A stretch of DNA of 64,000 nucleotides from an uncultured Clostridia bacterium (GTDB lineage Bacteria; Bacillota; Clostridia; Christensenellales; Pumilibacteraceae), in assembly GCA_934277845.1 (NCBI GenBank), contig CAKQVV010000001.1, positions 1 to 64,000 on the forward strand, in the 5' to 3' direction. How positions within the stretch are numbered: position 1 is the stretch's first letter; each line of letters opens with the position of its first letter. Positions 1-8,048 of this stretch are shown here, piece after piece. A model generated the notes under the pieces. It had not been told where the DNA came from, did no database searches, and saw nothing but the letters and a program-made list of their open reading frames with translations. The position numbers and the translations under genes were made by a program.

Positions 1-187
1 CCACGCCGTCTATCTTCGCCGTTTCTTCACCCGCTATGTCTGCGAGTGTGAACGTTTCACTCTTTATTCGCCGCACTTCAGCCGCGTTGCAAAGTATCGC
101 GATCGCCGCCGAAGCAGCCGCCACAGCCAGCACCGCACACAGTACCGCCGCTATCAGACGAACCTGCGATTTCGTTTTGTTAGTCAA
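1..187 (-). CDS. Hypothetical membrane-anchored or secreted protein, N-terminal 62 residues only
   Basis: The frame starts at a TTG codon (185-187) and stays open to the window edge, so the C-terminal part is missing. The start is supported by a GGTGG-like ribosome site just upstream and a strong promoter at 247-275. Residues 1-10 are basic (MTNKTKSQVR) and residues 11-33 form an Ala/Val/Leu-rich hydrophobic stretch, a signal peptide or single membrane anchor. After it comes an acidic polar segment (ETFTLADIAGEE). No lipobox is evident, although a Cys lies near the end of the hydrophobic stretch. The family is not recognisable from this fragment. Confidence 0.7.
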   Translation of the reverse strand, partial: MTNKTKSQVRLIAAVLCAVLAVAAASAAIAILCNAAEVRRIKSETFTLADIAGEETAKIDGV

Positions 188-246
188 TTTTCACCACCAC
201 TCACATATAAATATTAGCCGCAACACAACATACGTTTATTGATTAT

Positions 247-275
247 ATGATAACACGACTTTGTACTTTTGTCAA
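247..275 (-). promoter_or_regulatory. Sigma-A promoter for the left-edge gene
   Basis: Minus strand: TTGACA (270-275), 17 nt, TATCAT (247-252). It would start transcription about 50 nt upstream of the TTG start at 187, so that gene has its own promoter independent of the RNA at 440-610. Confidence 0.65.
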
Positions 276-439
276 TGTCCGATTTTCTTCGCCCTCGCAA
301 CTTTATAAGACGTTTCACGAAACCGACTTTTCCCCGCGGCTTTTCGCAAAACTTTCGCCTTAACAATAAATTCGCTCAATTCGTTTTAACACAGGTTTGT
401 CTCACGTCTGCTGTCACGACAAAGGAAAACGGACGCCGC

Positions 440-610
440 GGGCATAAAAAAACCGCGCGGGCGGACGATCCCTACGCGGCTTATGCGGATAATCATACTT
501 CTTCTTTATCTATCCGCAAAGATACTGCTTCTTCTATACTCTTAACCTCGCCGCACGGGAACGCAAACTACGCCCCTATGCGGTCTTCACTCCTTAAATA
601 CTCGTCCGTG
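440..610 (-). ncRNA. Candidate structured RNA with intrinsic terminator, family unknown
   Basis: Minus strand. Three dyads are visible: 551-583 (ccgcat ... gtgcgg with an inner GGG/CCC), 485-517 (gcggata ... tatccgc), and a terminator at 446-479 (CCGCG/CGCGG with inner GGG/CCC, followed by seven U). In addition ggacga (602-607) can pair with tcgtcc (463-468); that pairing lies in the terminator loop, so the long-range stem and the terminator cannot coexist. The RNA follows the DUF1667 gene on the same strand and could be its 3' UTR or an independent small RNA. I did not recognise motifs of 6S, SRP, tmRNA, T-box or common riboswitch classes. Confidence 0.35.
446..479 (-). terminator. Intrinsic terminator
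   Basis: Minus-strand stem CCGCG-TA-GGG / CCC-G-CGCGG followed by seven T. It ends transcription of the DUF1667 operon or of the candidate RNA above. Confidence 0.6.
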
Positions 611-626
611 GGATAAAGCGAATTGT

Positions 627-983
627 TTACGCCTTGTCGACGTTTCTCGTCGCGACGAAATCCGCGCCGGTGCCGAGCACGTTTTTGACCACCGTGTCGC
701 CGATTTTTACGGGTGCGGCAAGACTTATGCCGCTAAGCGTCGCAAGGCTCTCGAAAATCAGTTCTTTGGGGATCGAAACGGAAGTCTTGACCGAAACGGT
801 CTTGTAATTCCCGTTTTCTACCGGGACGGACGAAGTAACCATGCGCTTGGGCGCGGTCATCTCGTCGACGGCGTAAGCCTTGCCGCGCGGGCAGGCGTTG
901 CCGGTGACGGAATACCCGTCGGCGGTCTTTTCTACCGATAATCTGCAACCCATAGGACAGCAAATACAAATCATTTCTCGCAT
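627..983 (-). CDS. DUF1667 domain cysteine-rich protein
   Basis: A 118-residue protein with an N-terminal cysteine set: C6, C8, C9, C13 in the CICCPMGC motif and C31 in NACPRG. This fits the DUF1667 family, small proteins that accompany FAD-dependent glycerol-3-phosphate dehydrogenase-like pairs in Firmicutes. The cysteines probably bind an iron-sulfur cluster, so a role in electron transfer from the two flavoproteins encoded upstream is inferred. It is the last gene of the operon: it starts 2 nt after the preceding stop with the ribosome site GGAGGAGA. The exact reaction is unknown. Confidence 0.85.
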   Translation of the reverse strand: MREMICICCPMGCRLSVEKTADGYSVTGNACPRGKAYAVDEMTAPKRMVTSSVPVENGNYKTVSVKTSVSIPKELIFESLATLSGISLAAPVKIGDTVVKNVLGTGADFVATRNVDKA

Positions 984-985
984 CG

Positions 986-2245
986 TTATCTCTCCTCCAG
1001 TCCCACGCGGACCACTGCGGCGTTCTTGATTTTCCCGACCGCCGCCTCGTCAAGCATAACTGTTTCCATTTCGCCGGGCGTCACGATCTGCTTGTTCTTG
1101 CCCGCGACTTCTTCGCCGTCGGCGGTGACGCTGATGCGCACCTTTCTGAACACGTTGGCAACGCGCATCCTGATATTCACGGGCGAATCGTCGCCGTCTT
1201 TAATAAAGTACTGCGGAACGGTGTAACGCACTCCGCCGTAGGTTTCGACGTGCACTTTGTCGTGCGTCGCGGCTTTGCCGTCACGCACGTACTCCGCCGC
1301 GCACTCGCCCGCGTGTTTCGCCTCTTCGGACACAAAGTCCACGAGATCGTGAACGTGCAGGACGTTGCCGCACTCGAACACGCCGTCGAGATTGGTCATC
1401 ATGTTTTCGCCCACTTCCGCGCCGCCGGTAACGCGGGAAAGTTCCACGCCCGCCTGCTTGGCAAGTTCGTTTTCGGGGAGCAAGCCTACCGACAGCAACA
1501 AGCAGTCGCACTTGATTTCCTCGGCTTTGTCCATCACGGGGCGGAGTTTCTCGTCCACGGGCGCGATAACCACGCTGCTCACTCTGCCCTCGCCCTTGAT
1601 GTCGACGACGGTATGCGAGAATCTGAGCGGAATATCGAAGTCGTTCAGACACTGCACGATATTACGGTTAAGACCGCTCGAGTACGGCATGAGTTCGACT
1701 ACCGCCTTTACCTTCGCGCCCTCGAACGTCATGCGGCGCGCCATGATAAGCCCGATGTCGCCGCTGCCGAGGATAACGACTTCTCGACCGGGCATATAGC
1801 CTTCCATATTGACGAGTTTCTGCGCGGTACCTGCCGAGAAAATACCCGCCACGCGGCTGCCGGCGATATTGATCGCGCCTCTCGGACGCTCTCTGCATCC
1901 GCACGCGAGGATAACCGCACGCGCGTCGATATTGATGAGTCCGTCGGTATCGTTGACCGCCGTCACGCGCTTGTCCGCGCCGAAGCGGATGACCGTCGTG
2001 CCGGTCTTGTATTCGATACCGCGTTTTTTGACTTCCTCGATAAATCTGGACGCGTACTCCGGGCCGGTGAGTTCTTCCTTGAACGTGTGAAGTCCGAAAC
2101 CGTTGTGTATGCACTGATTGAGTATGCCGCCCAGGTTCTGCTCGCGTTCGAGTATCAGAATGTCGCGCTCGCCCGCGTCGTAGGCTCCTATTGCCGCGGC
2201 AAGTCCCGCAGGTCCGCCGCCGATAATCACTATATTGCGTTTCAT
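986..2245 (-). CDS. FAD-dependent pyridine nucleotide-disulfide-type oxidoreductase
   Basis: 419 residues. The N-terminal dinucleotide-binding motif GGGPAGLAAA (residues 8-17) binds FAD, and a second glycine-rich motif (ILGSGDIGLI) near residue 160 would bind NAD(P). The conserved CGCRERPRGA segment is typical of this group of cytosolic flavoproteins. It sits between a GlpA-like flavoprotein and a DUF1667 protein with 1-2 nt gaps, a three-gene set often linked to anaerobic glycerol-3-phosphate oxidation. I infer that it passes electrons from the dehydrogenase to NAD(P) or another carrier. Other substrates remain possible because no glycerol kinase or facilitator gene is in view. Confidence 0.85.
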   Translation of the reverse strand: MKRNIVIIGGGPAGLAAAIGAYDAGERDILILEREQNLGGILNQCIHNGFGLHTFKEELTGPEYASRFIEEVKKRGIEYKTGTTVIRFGADKRVTAVNDTDGLINIDARAVILACGCRERPRGAINIAGSRVAGIFSAGTAQKLVNMEGYMPGREVVILGSGDIGLIMARRMTFEGAKVKAVVELMPYSSGLNRNIVQCLNDFDIPLRFSHTVVDIKGEGRVSSVVIAPVDEKLRPVMDKAEEIKCDCLLLSVGLLPENELAKQAGVELSRVTGGAEVGENMMTNLDGVFECGNVLHVHDLVDFVSEEAKHAGECAAEYVRDGKAATHDKVHVETYGGVRYTVPQYFIKDGDDSPVNIRMRVANVFRKVRISVTADGEEVAGKNKQIVTPGEMETVMLDEAAVGKIKNAAVVRVGLEER

Positions 2246-2246
2246 A

Positions 2247-3698
2247 TTACTTCTCCTCCGCGGGCTTGAACGCTTCGCCGGTCCTGCCGACCACTATTTC
2301 CGAACCTTTGCCCTTCTTGGAAATTTCGGTTAAGTCCCTGCCCGTTTCGCGGGCGAGGATTTCCATAAGACGCGGGGTGCAGAAGCCTGCCTGGCATCTG
2401 CCCATGCCCGCTCGGGTGCGGCGCTTGAGTCCGTCGAGGTCGACGGCTCCGGGCGTGCGGTGAATAGCGTCTACTATTTCGCCCTCGGTCACGACTTCAC
2501 AGCGGCAAACGACCTTGCCGTAAAGCGGGTTTTTCGCGATCGCCTCTTCTCTTTCGCGGTCGGTCATGGACGAAAACGCTTTGATGCCGGCGCGTGTAGG
2601 ATCGAACGCGGCGTTTTTGCCGAGGTTAAGTCTTTTTGCGACTTCCGCGGCGAGGTATTTGCCGATCGCGGGCGCGGAAGTAAGCCCCGGGGACTCGATG
2701 CCGATGGCGTTGAAAAAGCCCCTGACGCTCGACTCTCCCACGATGAAGTCGTTTTTCGGATTGTGCGCGCGCACGCCCGAAAACTGCGTGATAATCATTC
2801 TGCGGTTAAGCGACGGAACCGATTTCGACGCCCGGTTCCACGCGGAATTAAGTCCTTCGACCGTGGTGTCAACGTCGTCCTTATCGGGAACGTCCAGCGC
2901 GGTAGGTCCCACGATGATATTGCCGTGAACGGTGGGCGAAACCAGAACACCCTTGCCCATTGCGGTGGGGAGCTGGAACAACGTAGCGTAGGTAAGATAA
3001 CCCTGACTCTTGTCGAGCAGCATGTACTCGCCTTTTCTGCCGATGATTTGCTCCTTTTCCGCGCAGATCGTGTTGTTCACGTCGTCGGAATGCACGCCCG
3101 CACAGTTGACCACCGCGTCGCACTCGTACTCACCGTCGCTCGTTATTACCTTAAAGCCGTTGCCTGTCTTTTCCACGCGTTCGACAAGCGCGCCAAACAC
3201 AAACTTCGCGCCGTTTTTCGCGGCATTCTCGGCGTAGGCAATCGTCATTTCGTAAGGACCTACTATGCCGGAAGAAGGCGCGTAAAGCGCGGAAACGACT
3301 TCGCCCGAAACCTCGGGTTCCATCTCGCGGACTTCGTCGCCCGTCATAATCTTCAAGCCTTCGATGCCGTTCGCTTCGCCCTGCGCTTTGAGTTCTTCGA
3401 GTTTCGCGTTGTCCGCGGCGTCGAAGTTAAGGACGAACGCGCCGTTTCGCCTGAACGGAAAGTCCAGCGTTTTGGCTTCGCTCTCCATAAGGCGCGCGCC
3501 CTCGACGTTGAACTTTGCTTTCAGCGTGCCGGTGTGCGCGTCGAAACCGGCGTGTACGATGCCCGAGTTCGCTTTGCTCGTGCCGGTTGCCACGTCGTCG
3601 TTGCGTTCGATCACGGTGACGCACGCGTCATAAGCCGTGAGTTCGCGCGCGACCGCACAGCCGATTACGCCGCCGCCGATTACTATGATTTTTGCCAT
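2247..3698 (-). CDS. GlpA-like FAD-dependent oxidoreductase with C-terminal BFD-like [2Fe-2S] domain
   Basis: 483 residues. The Rossmann motif GGGVIGCAVARELT lies at the N-terminus, followed by a DAO-type (D-amino acid oxidase/G3P dehydrogenase) fold including FDAHTGTLK and GIESPGLTSAPAIG. The C-terminus holds a BFD-like iron-sulfur domain with CRC and GRCQAGFC cysteines. This architecture matches GlpA-type glycerol-3-phosphate dehydrogenases, though L-2-hydroxyglutarate oxidase-like proteins share it. The frame extends upstream, but the start at 3698 is chosen because it has an ACGGAGG ribosome site and because the extension would be read through the leader terminator at 3755-3801. First gene of the three-gene redox operon. 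Confidence 0.85.
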   Translation of the reverse strand: MAKIIVIGGGVIGCAVARELTAYDACVTVIERNDDVATGTSKANSGIVHAGFDAHTGTLKAKFNVEGARLMESEAKTLDFPFRRNGAFVLNFDAADNAKLEELKAQGEANGIEGLKIMTGDEVREMEPEVSGEVVSALYAPSSGIVGPYEMTIAYAENAAKNGAKFVFGALVERVEKTGNGFKVITSDGEYECDAVVNCAGVHSDDVNNTICAEKEQIIGRKGEYMLLDKSQGYLTYATLFQLPTAMGKGVLVSPTVHGNIIVGPTALDVPDKDDVDTTVEGLNSAWNRASKSVPSLNRRMIITQFSGVRAHNPKNDFIVGESSVRGFFNAIGIESPGLTSAPAIGKYLAAEVAKRLNLGKNAAFDPTRAGIKAFSSMTDREREEAIAKNPLYGKVVCRCEVVTEGEIVDAIHRTPGAVDLDGLKRRTRAGMGRCQAGFCTPRLMEILARETGRDLTEISKKGKGSEIVVGRTGEAFKPAEEK

Positions 3699-3754
3699 TA
3701 CTGCCTCCGTAAGTATTATCCCCGGGTTTCCGGATTTTCCGGCGAATAAGACGC

Positions 3755-3801
3755 AAAAAAATCGCGGCACGACAAAACACGCGTTTTGCCGATCTCCGCG
3801 A
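3755..3801 (-). terminator. Terminator-like hairpin in the leader of the FAD oxidoreductase operon (probable attenuator)
   Basis: Minus strand: TCGCGG ... CAAAAC-GCGT-GTTTTG ... CCGCGA followed by seven T. It lies between the promoter (3861-3890) and the first start codon (3698), so it would abort transcription unless bypassed. In Bacillus, glycerol-3-phosphate genes have leader terminators controlled by the antiterminator GlpP; equivalence here is inference. Confidence 0.6.
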
Positions 3802-3860
3802 CTCTCTATCTCTTAAGCGTAGATCCGTAAACCGAAACAACGGATATTCTTGATATCGTT

Positions 3861-3890
3861 ATTGTAACACTATCGCCGCCAGTTTGTCAA
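3861..3890 (-). promoter_or_regulatory. Sigma-A promoter of the FAD oxidoreductase operon
   Basis: Minus strand: TTGACA (3885-3890), 18 nt, TACAAT (3861-3866). The predicted transcript has a leader of about 155 nt containing the hairpin at 3755-3801. Confidence 0.7.
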
Positions 3891-3952
3891 CGGTTTTTTC
3901 GGGTATCGCCGCGATAAGTCGTCATAACCGGTCGGAACAGCGGTTCCGTGTC

Positions 3953-4114
3953 GGGGATCCTCACGCGCTTCGCGCTCAGGGTGACGAGGGAACAGTCAGG
4001 CTGCTCGTTCGATTTTAAAATTTAACGCACAGTTTCCGTTTTTAACCGTCATTCAGAGGAGCATTGATATTGCCCCGCTGTTTCGGGCAATATCAATGCG
4101 ACGTGGAATCCCCC
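3953..4114. repeat. Composite palindromic element, copy 1 (MITE-like)
   Basis: Two inverted half-elements: left arm 3953-3985 (GGGGATCC ... GTGAC, reading outward on minus) and right arm 4048-4114 (GTCATTCAGAG - hairpin - CGTGGAATCCCC type, here with ACGTGGAATCCCC). The right arm carries a 15-bp perfect stem at 4061-4075/4085-4099. The 62-nt spacer contains ATTTTAAAATT. A second copy lies at 43217-43373 with the same spacer length. No coding capacity and no transposase. Confidence 0.65.
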
Positions 4115-4158
4115 GCATGAAACAAGTTATTATCCTTATAATCTCCCGTGTGTAAACG

Positions 4159-4188
4159 AAAACCCGTAACCTGGCGGTTACGGGTTTT
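4159..4188 (-). terminator. Intrinsic terminator of the lipoprotein gene
   Basis: Stem AAAACCCGTAAC / GTTACGGGTTTT with a short loop, 30 nt beyond the stop of the lipoprotein gene. The A/T flanks make it potentially bidirectional. Confidence 0.75.
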
Positions 4189-4218
4189 ATCGTACTGTTT
4201 AATAGCGGTTACAAAATC

Positions 4219-5235
4219 TTATTCAAACAAGTCGCCGGTGCTCTGTGCAATGGTAAGGAAGAAATCGACTATACCCTTTGCGGTGGTCGTGACGTTTTCG
4301 AGCGTCGCTTCTTCGTATTTGTCGAACGAGGGGAACTTAACGCCCTTGTCGGTCTTTTCGACGGAGCCTTCCACTTTGGTGGTGGTAATTTCTTTTTCGT
4401 TGCGGGTAGCCTTGACGTCGCATTTAACTTTTACGCCGACAAGTCCCTTGTTGTTGTCGAGGACGACGATAACGTAGTATTCTTTGAGTTCCAGTTCCGC
4501 TTTGCGATCGCCTATGCCGAGTTTTGCGTAAGCGTCTTTATCGACGGCATACTTGATTTTGGTCATGTCGTCCGTCTTGTCCATGTAGACTTTGACGCCC
4601 GCTTCGCGCAACGCTTCTGCCGATTCCATAACGATTTCGCCGGCAAATTCGGTAAGCATGCCGAAATTCACTATGTTTTTGACGCTGACGCTGAGCGCGC
4701 CGGTAAACGCGGTGGTAACTTTCAGTTTGGAGTCCATCGGATCGGTCGCCTTAAAACCCTTGTTCTCTGCTTTTACGTTGAGATAAAGGTTGCCGTCTTT
4801 GGAATAAACCTCCGATTTAAGGGTGCTGTCGATCGTTTCTTTGATAGTGCTCTTGATTTTTACTTCGCTCTTTGCCGCCATTTCGAGTTTGTCGTTGTTG
4901 ACGCAAATCTCTTCGGACGTCTTGGCATCGTATCTGACTTTTTTGCCGCCGGATTCCTTGTACTCGAGGTTGATTTTAAGTTCGGCTTTCGCGCCGGAAA
5001 CTTCCGCTTCGTTTGCGGCGGCGAGGCGAACGTCCTTGCTTCCCGAGGTCGTCTTGCCGTCGAGCAAGCCGTTGATCCCGCTCTTAAAAGCAACCTGTGC
5101 GTCGGCTACCGTAGTGTTATACTCTTCGCCGGTGACTTCTTTGTAGTTGCCGTCGAACGTGCTGCCGCAAGCCGCGAGCGTGAATACCATCACTGCGGAA
5201 AGGGCAAGGCACACAAGACCTTTTAATTTTTTCAT
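4219..5235 (-). CDS. Hypothetical lipoprotein
   Basis: 338 residues. The N-terminus MKKLKGL followed by a hydrophobic core and the lipobox LAAC (Cys about residue 23) marks a lipid-anchored extracytoplasmic protein. The mature part is rich in Lys, Glu, Asp and Thr and has no recognisable catalytic motif; repeated short beta-like segments (SGAKAELKINLEYKE, TTKVEGSVEKTDK) suggest a beta-rich fold. The gene stands alone with its own promoter (5266-5294), a GGAGGAAC ribosome site and a terminator (4159-4188). Function unknown. Confidence 0.8.
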   Translation of the reverse strand: MKKLKGLVCLALSAVMVFTLAACGSTFDGNYKEVTGEEYNTTVADAQVAFKSGINGLLDGKTTSGSKDVRLAAANEAEVSGAKAELKINLEYKESGGKKVRYDAKTSEEICVNNDKLEMAAKSEVKIKSTIKETIDSTLKSEVYSKDGNLYLNVKAENKGFKATDPMDSKLKVTTAFTGALSVSVKNIVNFGMLTEFAGEIVMESAEALREAGVKVYMDKTDDMTKIKYAVDKDAYAKLGIGDRKAELELKEYYVIVVLDNNKGLVGVKVKCDVKATRNEKEITTTKVEGSVEKTDKGVKFPSFDKYEEATLENVTTTAKGIVDFFLTIAQSTGDLFE

Positions 5236-5265
5236 TATTCTGTTCCTCCGAATATTATTGACTAT

Positions 5266-5294
5266 ATTTTACTATCGACTTTGCACGTTGTCAA
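5266..5294 (-). promoter_or_regulatory. Sigma-A promoter of the lipoprotein gene
   Basis: Minus strand: TTGACA (5289-5294), 17 nt, TAAAAT (5266-5271); start codon at 5235. Confidence 0.75.
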
Positions 5295-5350
5295 GCGCGT
5301 ATCCGGAATTTGACGCGTTAATTATACTGATATAAAAATCAGTAATATTA

Positions 5351-6268
5351 TCACGAAAGTTTAGCGATGCTTTCGACGGGAAGCGCGATAACAACTGCAT
5401 TTGCTTCGCTGCGCACGCCGTGCTCGGCATTGAGCGCATTCATGATGTCGGCGCGTTTGTCTTTGGGAGCCAGAATCGCCACGACGTCGCGCTCGGACGT
5501 GAAACTTGCGTTGAACAAACTGTCGGTGTCCTCGTTGGACGTCTGACGTGCGCGGATAAGCGTGCCGCCTCTCGCCCCGCCCTTTTTCGCGGTGGCAACC
5601 ACTTCGTCGGCATAGCCCTGATTTACCGTAATAAGTATGAGAGTGTAAGCGTCGGTCATTTTCTTTTTTGCCTCCTGCGGCGTTTTGCCGGATTTGAGTT
5701 CGAGTGCCTTTATGAGGATATTCGGCGCTGCGGACAGGCGCATGCTGAACACAATGCCCTTGCTGCCGAAGTTGCCGGCGAGCTGGTCGGACAACTTATT
5801 CATCATTGCGGCAGCCGCGCCCGAGTCGGTCATACTGATTACGACGTCCTTTTCGGTGCTTTCCAAGCCCAGTATGTCGAGTATGTCCGAACTCGCCGTG
5901 CCGTTACCCATGCAAACTTCGGATAAAAATATGCCGTTCTTTTGCAGTATTTCGCGGAACCTGACGCTTTTGCCGCGTTCGACTACCGCAACGAGCATGC
6001 GCGGCGCGGCGGGCGGCTCAGGCGTTTCGTTCTCGTTCTTTTTGGTTTTTCCGCCGCGTCCTCGCACGGTAGACATCATTATGTCCTGAATCTTTTCGAA
6101 AGCGCGGTTTTCTTTTTCCGGTTTTTTCGTTTTTGCCGATCCGGCTTCGGACAATGCGATATTCTCTTTCGCGGCGGTTCCCGCAGCGGCGGAGGCTTCT
6201 TCGTTTGCGCCGGCGTTCGTCGTTTGCGTTTCTTGCGCGGCGTTCGTTTTTTTAATTTCGTCGGTCAT
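5351..6268 (-). CDS. Tandem P-II-like protein partnered with DUF1538
   Basis: 305 residues. Residues 1 to about 85 are low-complexity, rich in Ala, Glu, Lys and Pro and probably disordered. Two P-II/GlnB-like ferredoxin folds follow, roughly residues 88-195 (MLVAVVERGKSVRFREIL, then GKGIVFSM) and 205-305 (LILITVNQGYADEVVATAKK, GARGGTLIRAR, DVVAILAPKDKRADIM). Single P-II-like genes are known next to DUF1538 membrane proteins; fusion of two domains behind a disordered tail is less usual. The T-loop Tyr of GlnB is not evident, so nucleotide or small-molecule sensing without uridylylation is inferred. It starts 12 nt after the DUF1538 gene with an AAGGAGG site and probably binds that membrane partner. 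Confidence 0.8.
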   Translation of the reverse strand: MTDEIKKTNAAQETQTTNAGANEEASAAAGTAAKENIALSEAGSAKTKKPEKENRAFEKIQDIMMSTVRGRGGKTKKNENETPEPPAAPRMLVAVVERGKSVRFREILQKNGIFLSEVCMGNGTASSDILDILGLESTEKDVVISMTDSGAAAAMMNKLSDQLAGNFGSKGIVFSMRLSAAPNILIKALELKSGKTPQEAKKKMTDAYTLILITVNQGYADEVVATAKKGGARGGTLIRARQTSNEDTDSLFNASFTSERDVVAILAPKDKRADIMNALNAEHGVRSEANAVVIALPVESIAKLS

Positions 6269-6280
6269 ATTGCCGCCTCC

Positions 6281-7828
6281 TTAATCGAAGTACACGATAC
6301 AATCGTCGGTCTTGCCGAGTGCGTTTTCGTAGTTACGCCCGGCGATCTTTTTCTTGACCACGGCGTAAAAGCCGAGAAGCTGAATCGTGACGAGCGGAGT
6401 CATCGCGACCATTGCGACTATGCCGAAAGCGTCGCTCAGGATATTGCCGCCCAGCGCGGTGCACGCGCCCATGGCGAGCGGCAGCAGAAACGTCGCGGTC
6501 ATCGGTCCGCTGGCGACTCCGCCGGCATCGAACGCCACGCCCGTGTAGATCTGCGGAACGAAGAACGACATGCCGAGCGCGATCGCATAGCCGGGGATCA
6601 GGAACCAGAGTATCGAAATACCGGTGAGAATACGGAGCATTGCGATGCCGACGGACACGCATACGCCGACGGACAGCGCGATACCTATCGAACGCTGGGA
6701 AATCGAACCGTTGCTGACTTCTTCGACCTGTTTTTTCAGGACGTGGACGGCAGGTTCGGCGGCGACGATAAAGTAACCGACGACCATGCCGACGGGGATA
6801 AGCAACCATTTATACGCGCTGCCCGCAAGTTTGACGCCGATAAGGTGACCGACGGGCATAAAGCCGACGTTCACTCCGGTAAGGAAAAGTACCAAGCCGA
6901 GGTACGTATAGACAAAGCCCGCGATGATACGGATCAACTGGTGTTTTTTGAATCTTTTCGTGACGAGTTCGAACAGCAAAAACATGAGCGCGATGGGCGC
7001 GAGCGCGACGACGACTTCCTTGAAGTAACCGGGCGATCTGGTGAGGAACTCGACCGCCGCGTCCTTGACGGTCACGATGTCGGGCACCGGCGTGGTTTCG
7101 GGAACGATCGTCACGTCCTTTTTGACGATGCCCAGCACCAAAACGGCGATGATCGGACCGATACTGCACATGGCGACCATACCGAAACTGTCGGACTGCG
7201 AGCCGCGGCTGCCGCCGAGCGACGCAAGACCTATGCCCAGCGCCATGATGAACGGCACGGTGATGGGACCGGTGGTTACGCCGCCCGAGTCGAACGATAC
7301 CGGGATAAAACTCGGGTTAATCGCGGCGACGACCGCCGTGAGCGCGAACACAATGCCATAAAAGACTATGAGCGTGTACGAAAGCGGTATTTTGAGCGCG
7401 GTGCGCAATAGCGACAACAGCATAAACACGCCTACGCCTATCGCGACCGACAGAATTATCGTCATGTTCGGAATACCGGTAAGTTGCGTAGCGAGCACGA
7501 TGAGATCGGGTTCCGCGATCGTCACGAGTATGCCGAGAACAAGACACAGCACGGCGGGGATAAGTTTGTTTTTTACCCTCGCCATCGACGAGCCGATGCC
7601 GTCGCCCATGGGCATCATCGACATGTCGACGCCCAGCGTAAACAGCGCCATGCCGAAAATAAGCAACAACGCGCCGAACATGAAAAGCACGATCGGACCG
7701 GGTTCGAGCGGTACGAACGTTATCGACAATATAAGCACTATAACCGTGATCGGAAGCACGGAAGAAAACGCTTCGGAAAATTTTTCTCCGAGTTTTTTGT
7801 TAAGCGATAAGTCTTGCATAAGTTTCAT
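6281..7828 (-). CDS. DUF1538 family integral membrane protein (probable transporter)
   Basis: 515 residues with about twelve hydrophobic segments. The protein is an internal duplication: the signature FDSGGVTTGP near residue 180 recurs as FDAGGVASGP near residue 430, each followed by a membrane helix and the SDSFG or LSDAFG motif. This is the DUF1538 family, predicted transporters of unknown substrate usually encoded beside a P-II-like regulator, as here. The start has an AAAGGA site about 10 nt upstream and lies below a perfect-consensus promoter (7917-7945). The glycine-rich GGV(T/A)(T/S)GP loops are likely re-entrant substrate or ion sites, by inference. Confidence 0.88.
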   Translation of the reverse strand: MKLMQDLSLNKKLGEKFSEAFSSVLPITVIVLILSITFVPLEPGPIVLFMFGALLLIFGMALFTLGVDMSMMPMGDGIGSSMARVKNKLIPAVLCLVLGILVTIAEPDLIVLATQLTGIPNMTIILSVAIGVGVFMLLSLLRTALKIPLSYTLIVFYGIVFALTAVVAAINPSFIPVSFDSGGVTTGPITVPFIMALGIGLASLGGSRGSQSDSFGMVAMCSIGPIIAVLVLGIVKKDVTIVPETTPVPDIVTVKDAAVEFLTRSPGYFKEVVVALAPIALMFLLFELVTKRFKKHQLIRIIAGFVYTYLGLVLFLTGVNVGFMPVGHLIGVKLAGSAYKWLLIPVGMVVGYFIVAAEPAVHVLKKQVEEVSNGSISQRSIGIALSVGVCVSVGIAMLRILTGISILWFLIPGYAIALGMSFFVPQIYTGVAFDAGGVASGPMTATFLLPLAMGACTALGGNILSDAFGIVAMVAMTPLVTIQLLGFYAVVKKKIAGRNYENALGKTDDCIVYFD

Positions 7829-7916
7829 GGGCGGCTGTTCCTTTTCCCGGGCATTAAACCGTCGGCAAATCGCGATTTTCCGTCGATTTTATTCAAATAA
7901 AGTTATTACGATATAT

Positions 7917-7945
7917 ATTATAATAAAATTTTGTTCCTATGTCAA
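7917..7945 (-). promoter_or_regulatory. Strong sigma-A promoter of the DUF1538/P-II operon
   Basis: Minus strand: TTGACA (7940-7945), 17 nt, TATAAT (7917-7922), matching consensus at every position. AT-rich leader of about 80 nt. Confidence 0.85.
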
Positions 7946-8048
7946 TTTTTTCGTCGTCGAAAAAACTTACTCGTTTTGATTTTAAGTATATTTTTGCAAT
8001 AAAAAACGCGGTTTTTACTAACGATAAAGATATTCGGTCGTTTCGTTC

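Noticed and set aside
269..616. Plus-strand reading frame of 115 codons near the left edge
   Set aside because: No ribosome site, no domain, and it overlaps the minus-strand promoter (247-275) and the hairpins of the candidate RNA.
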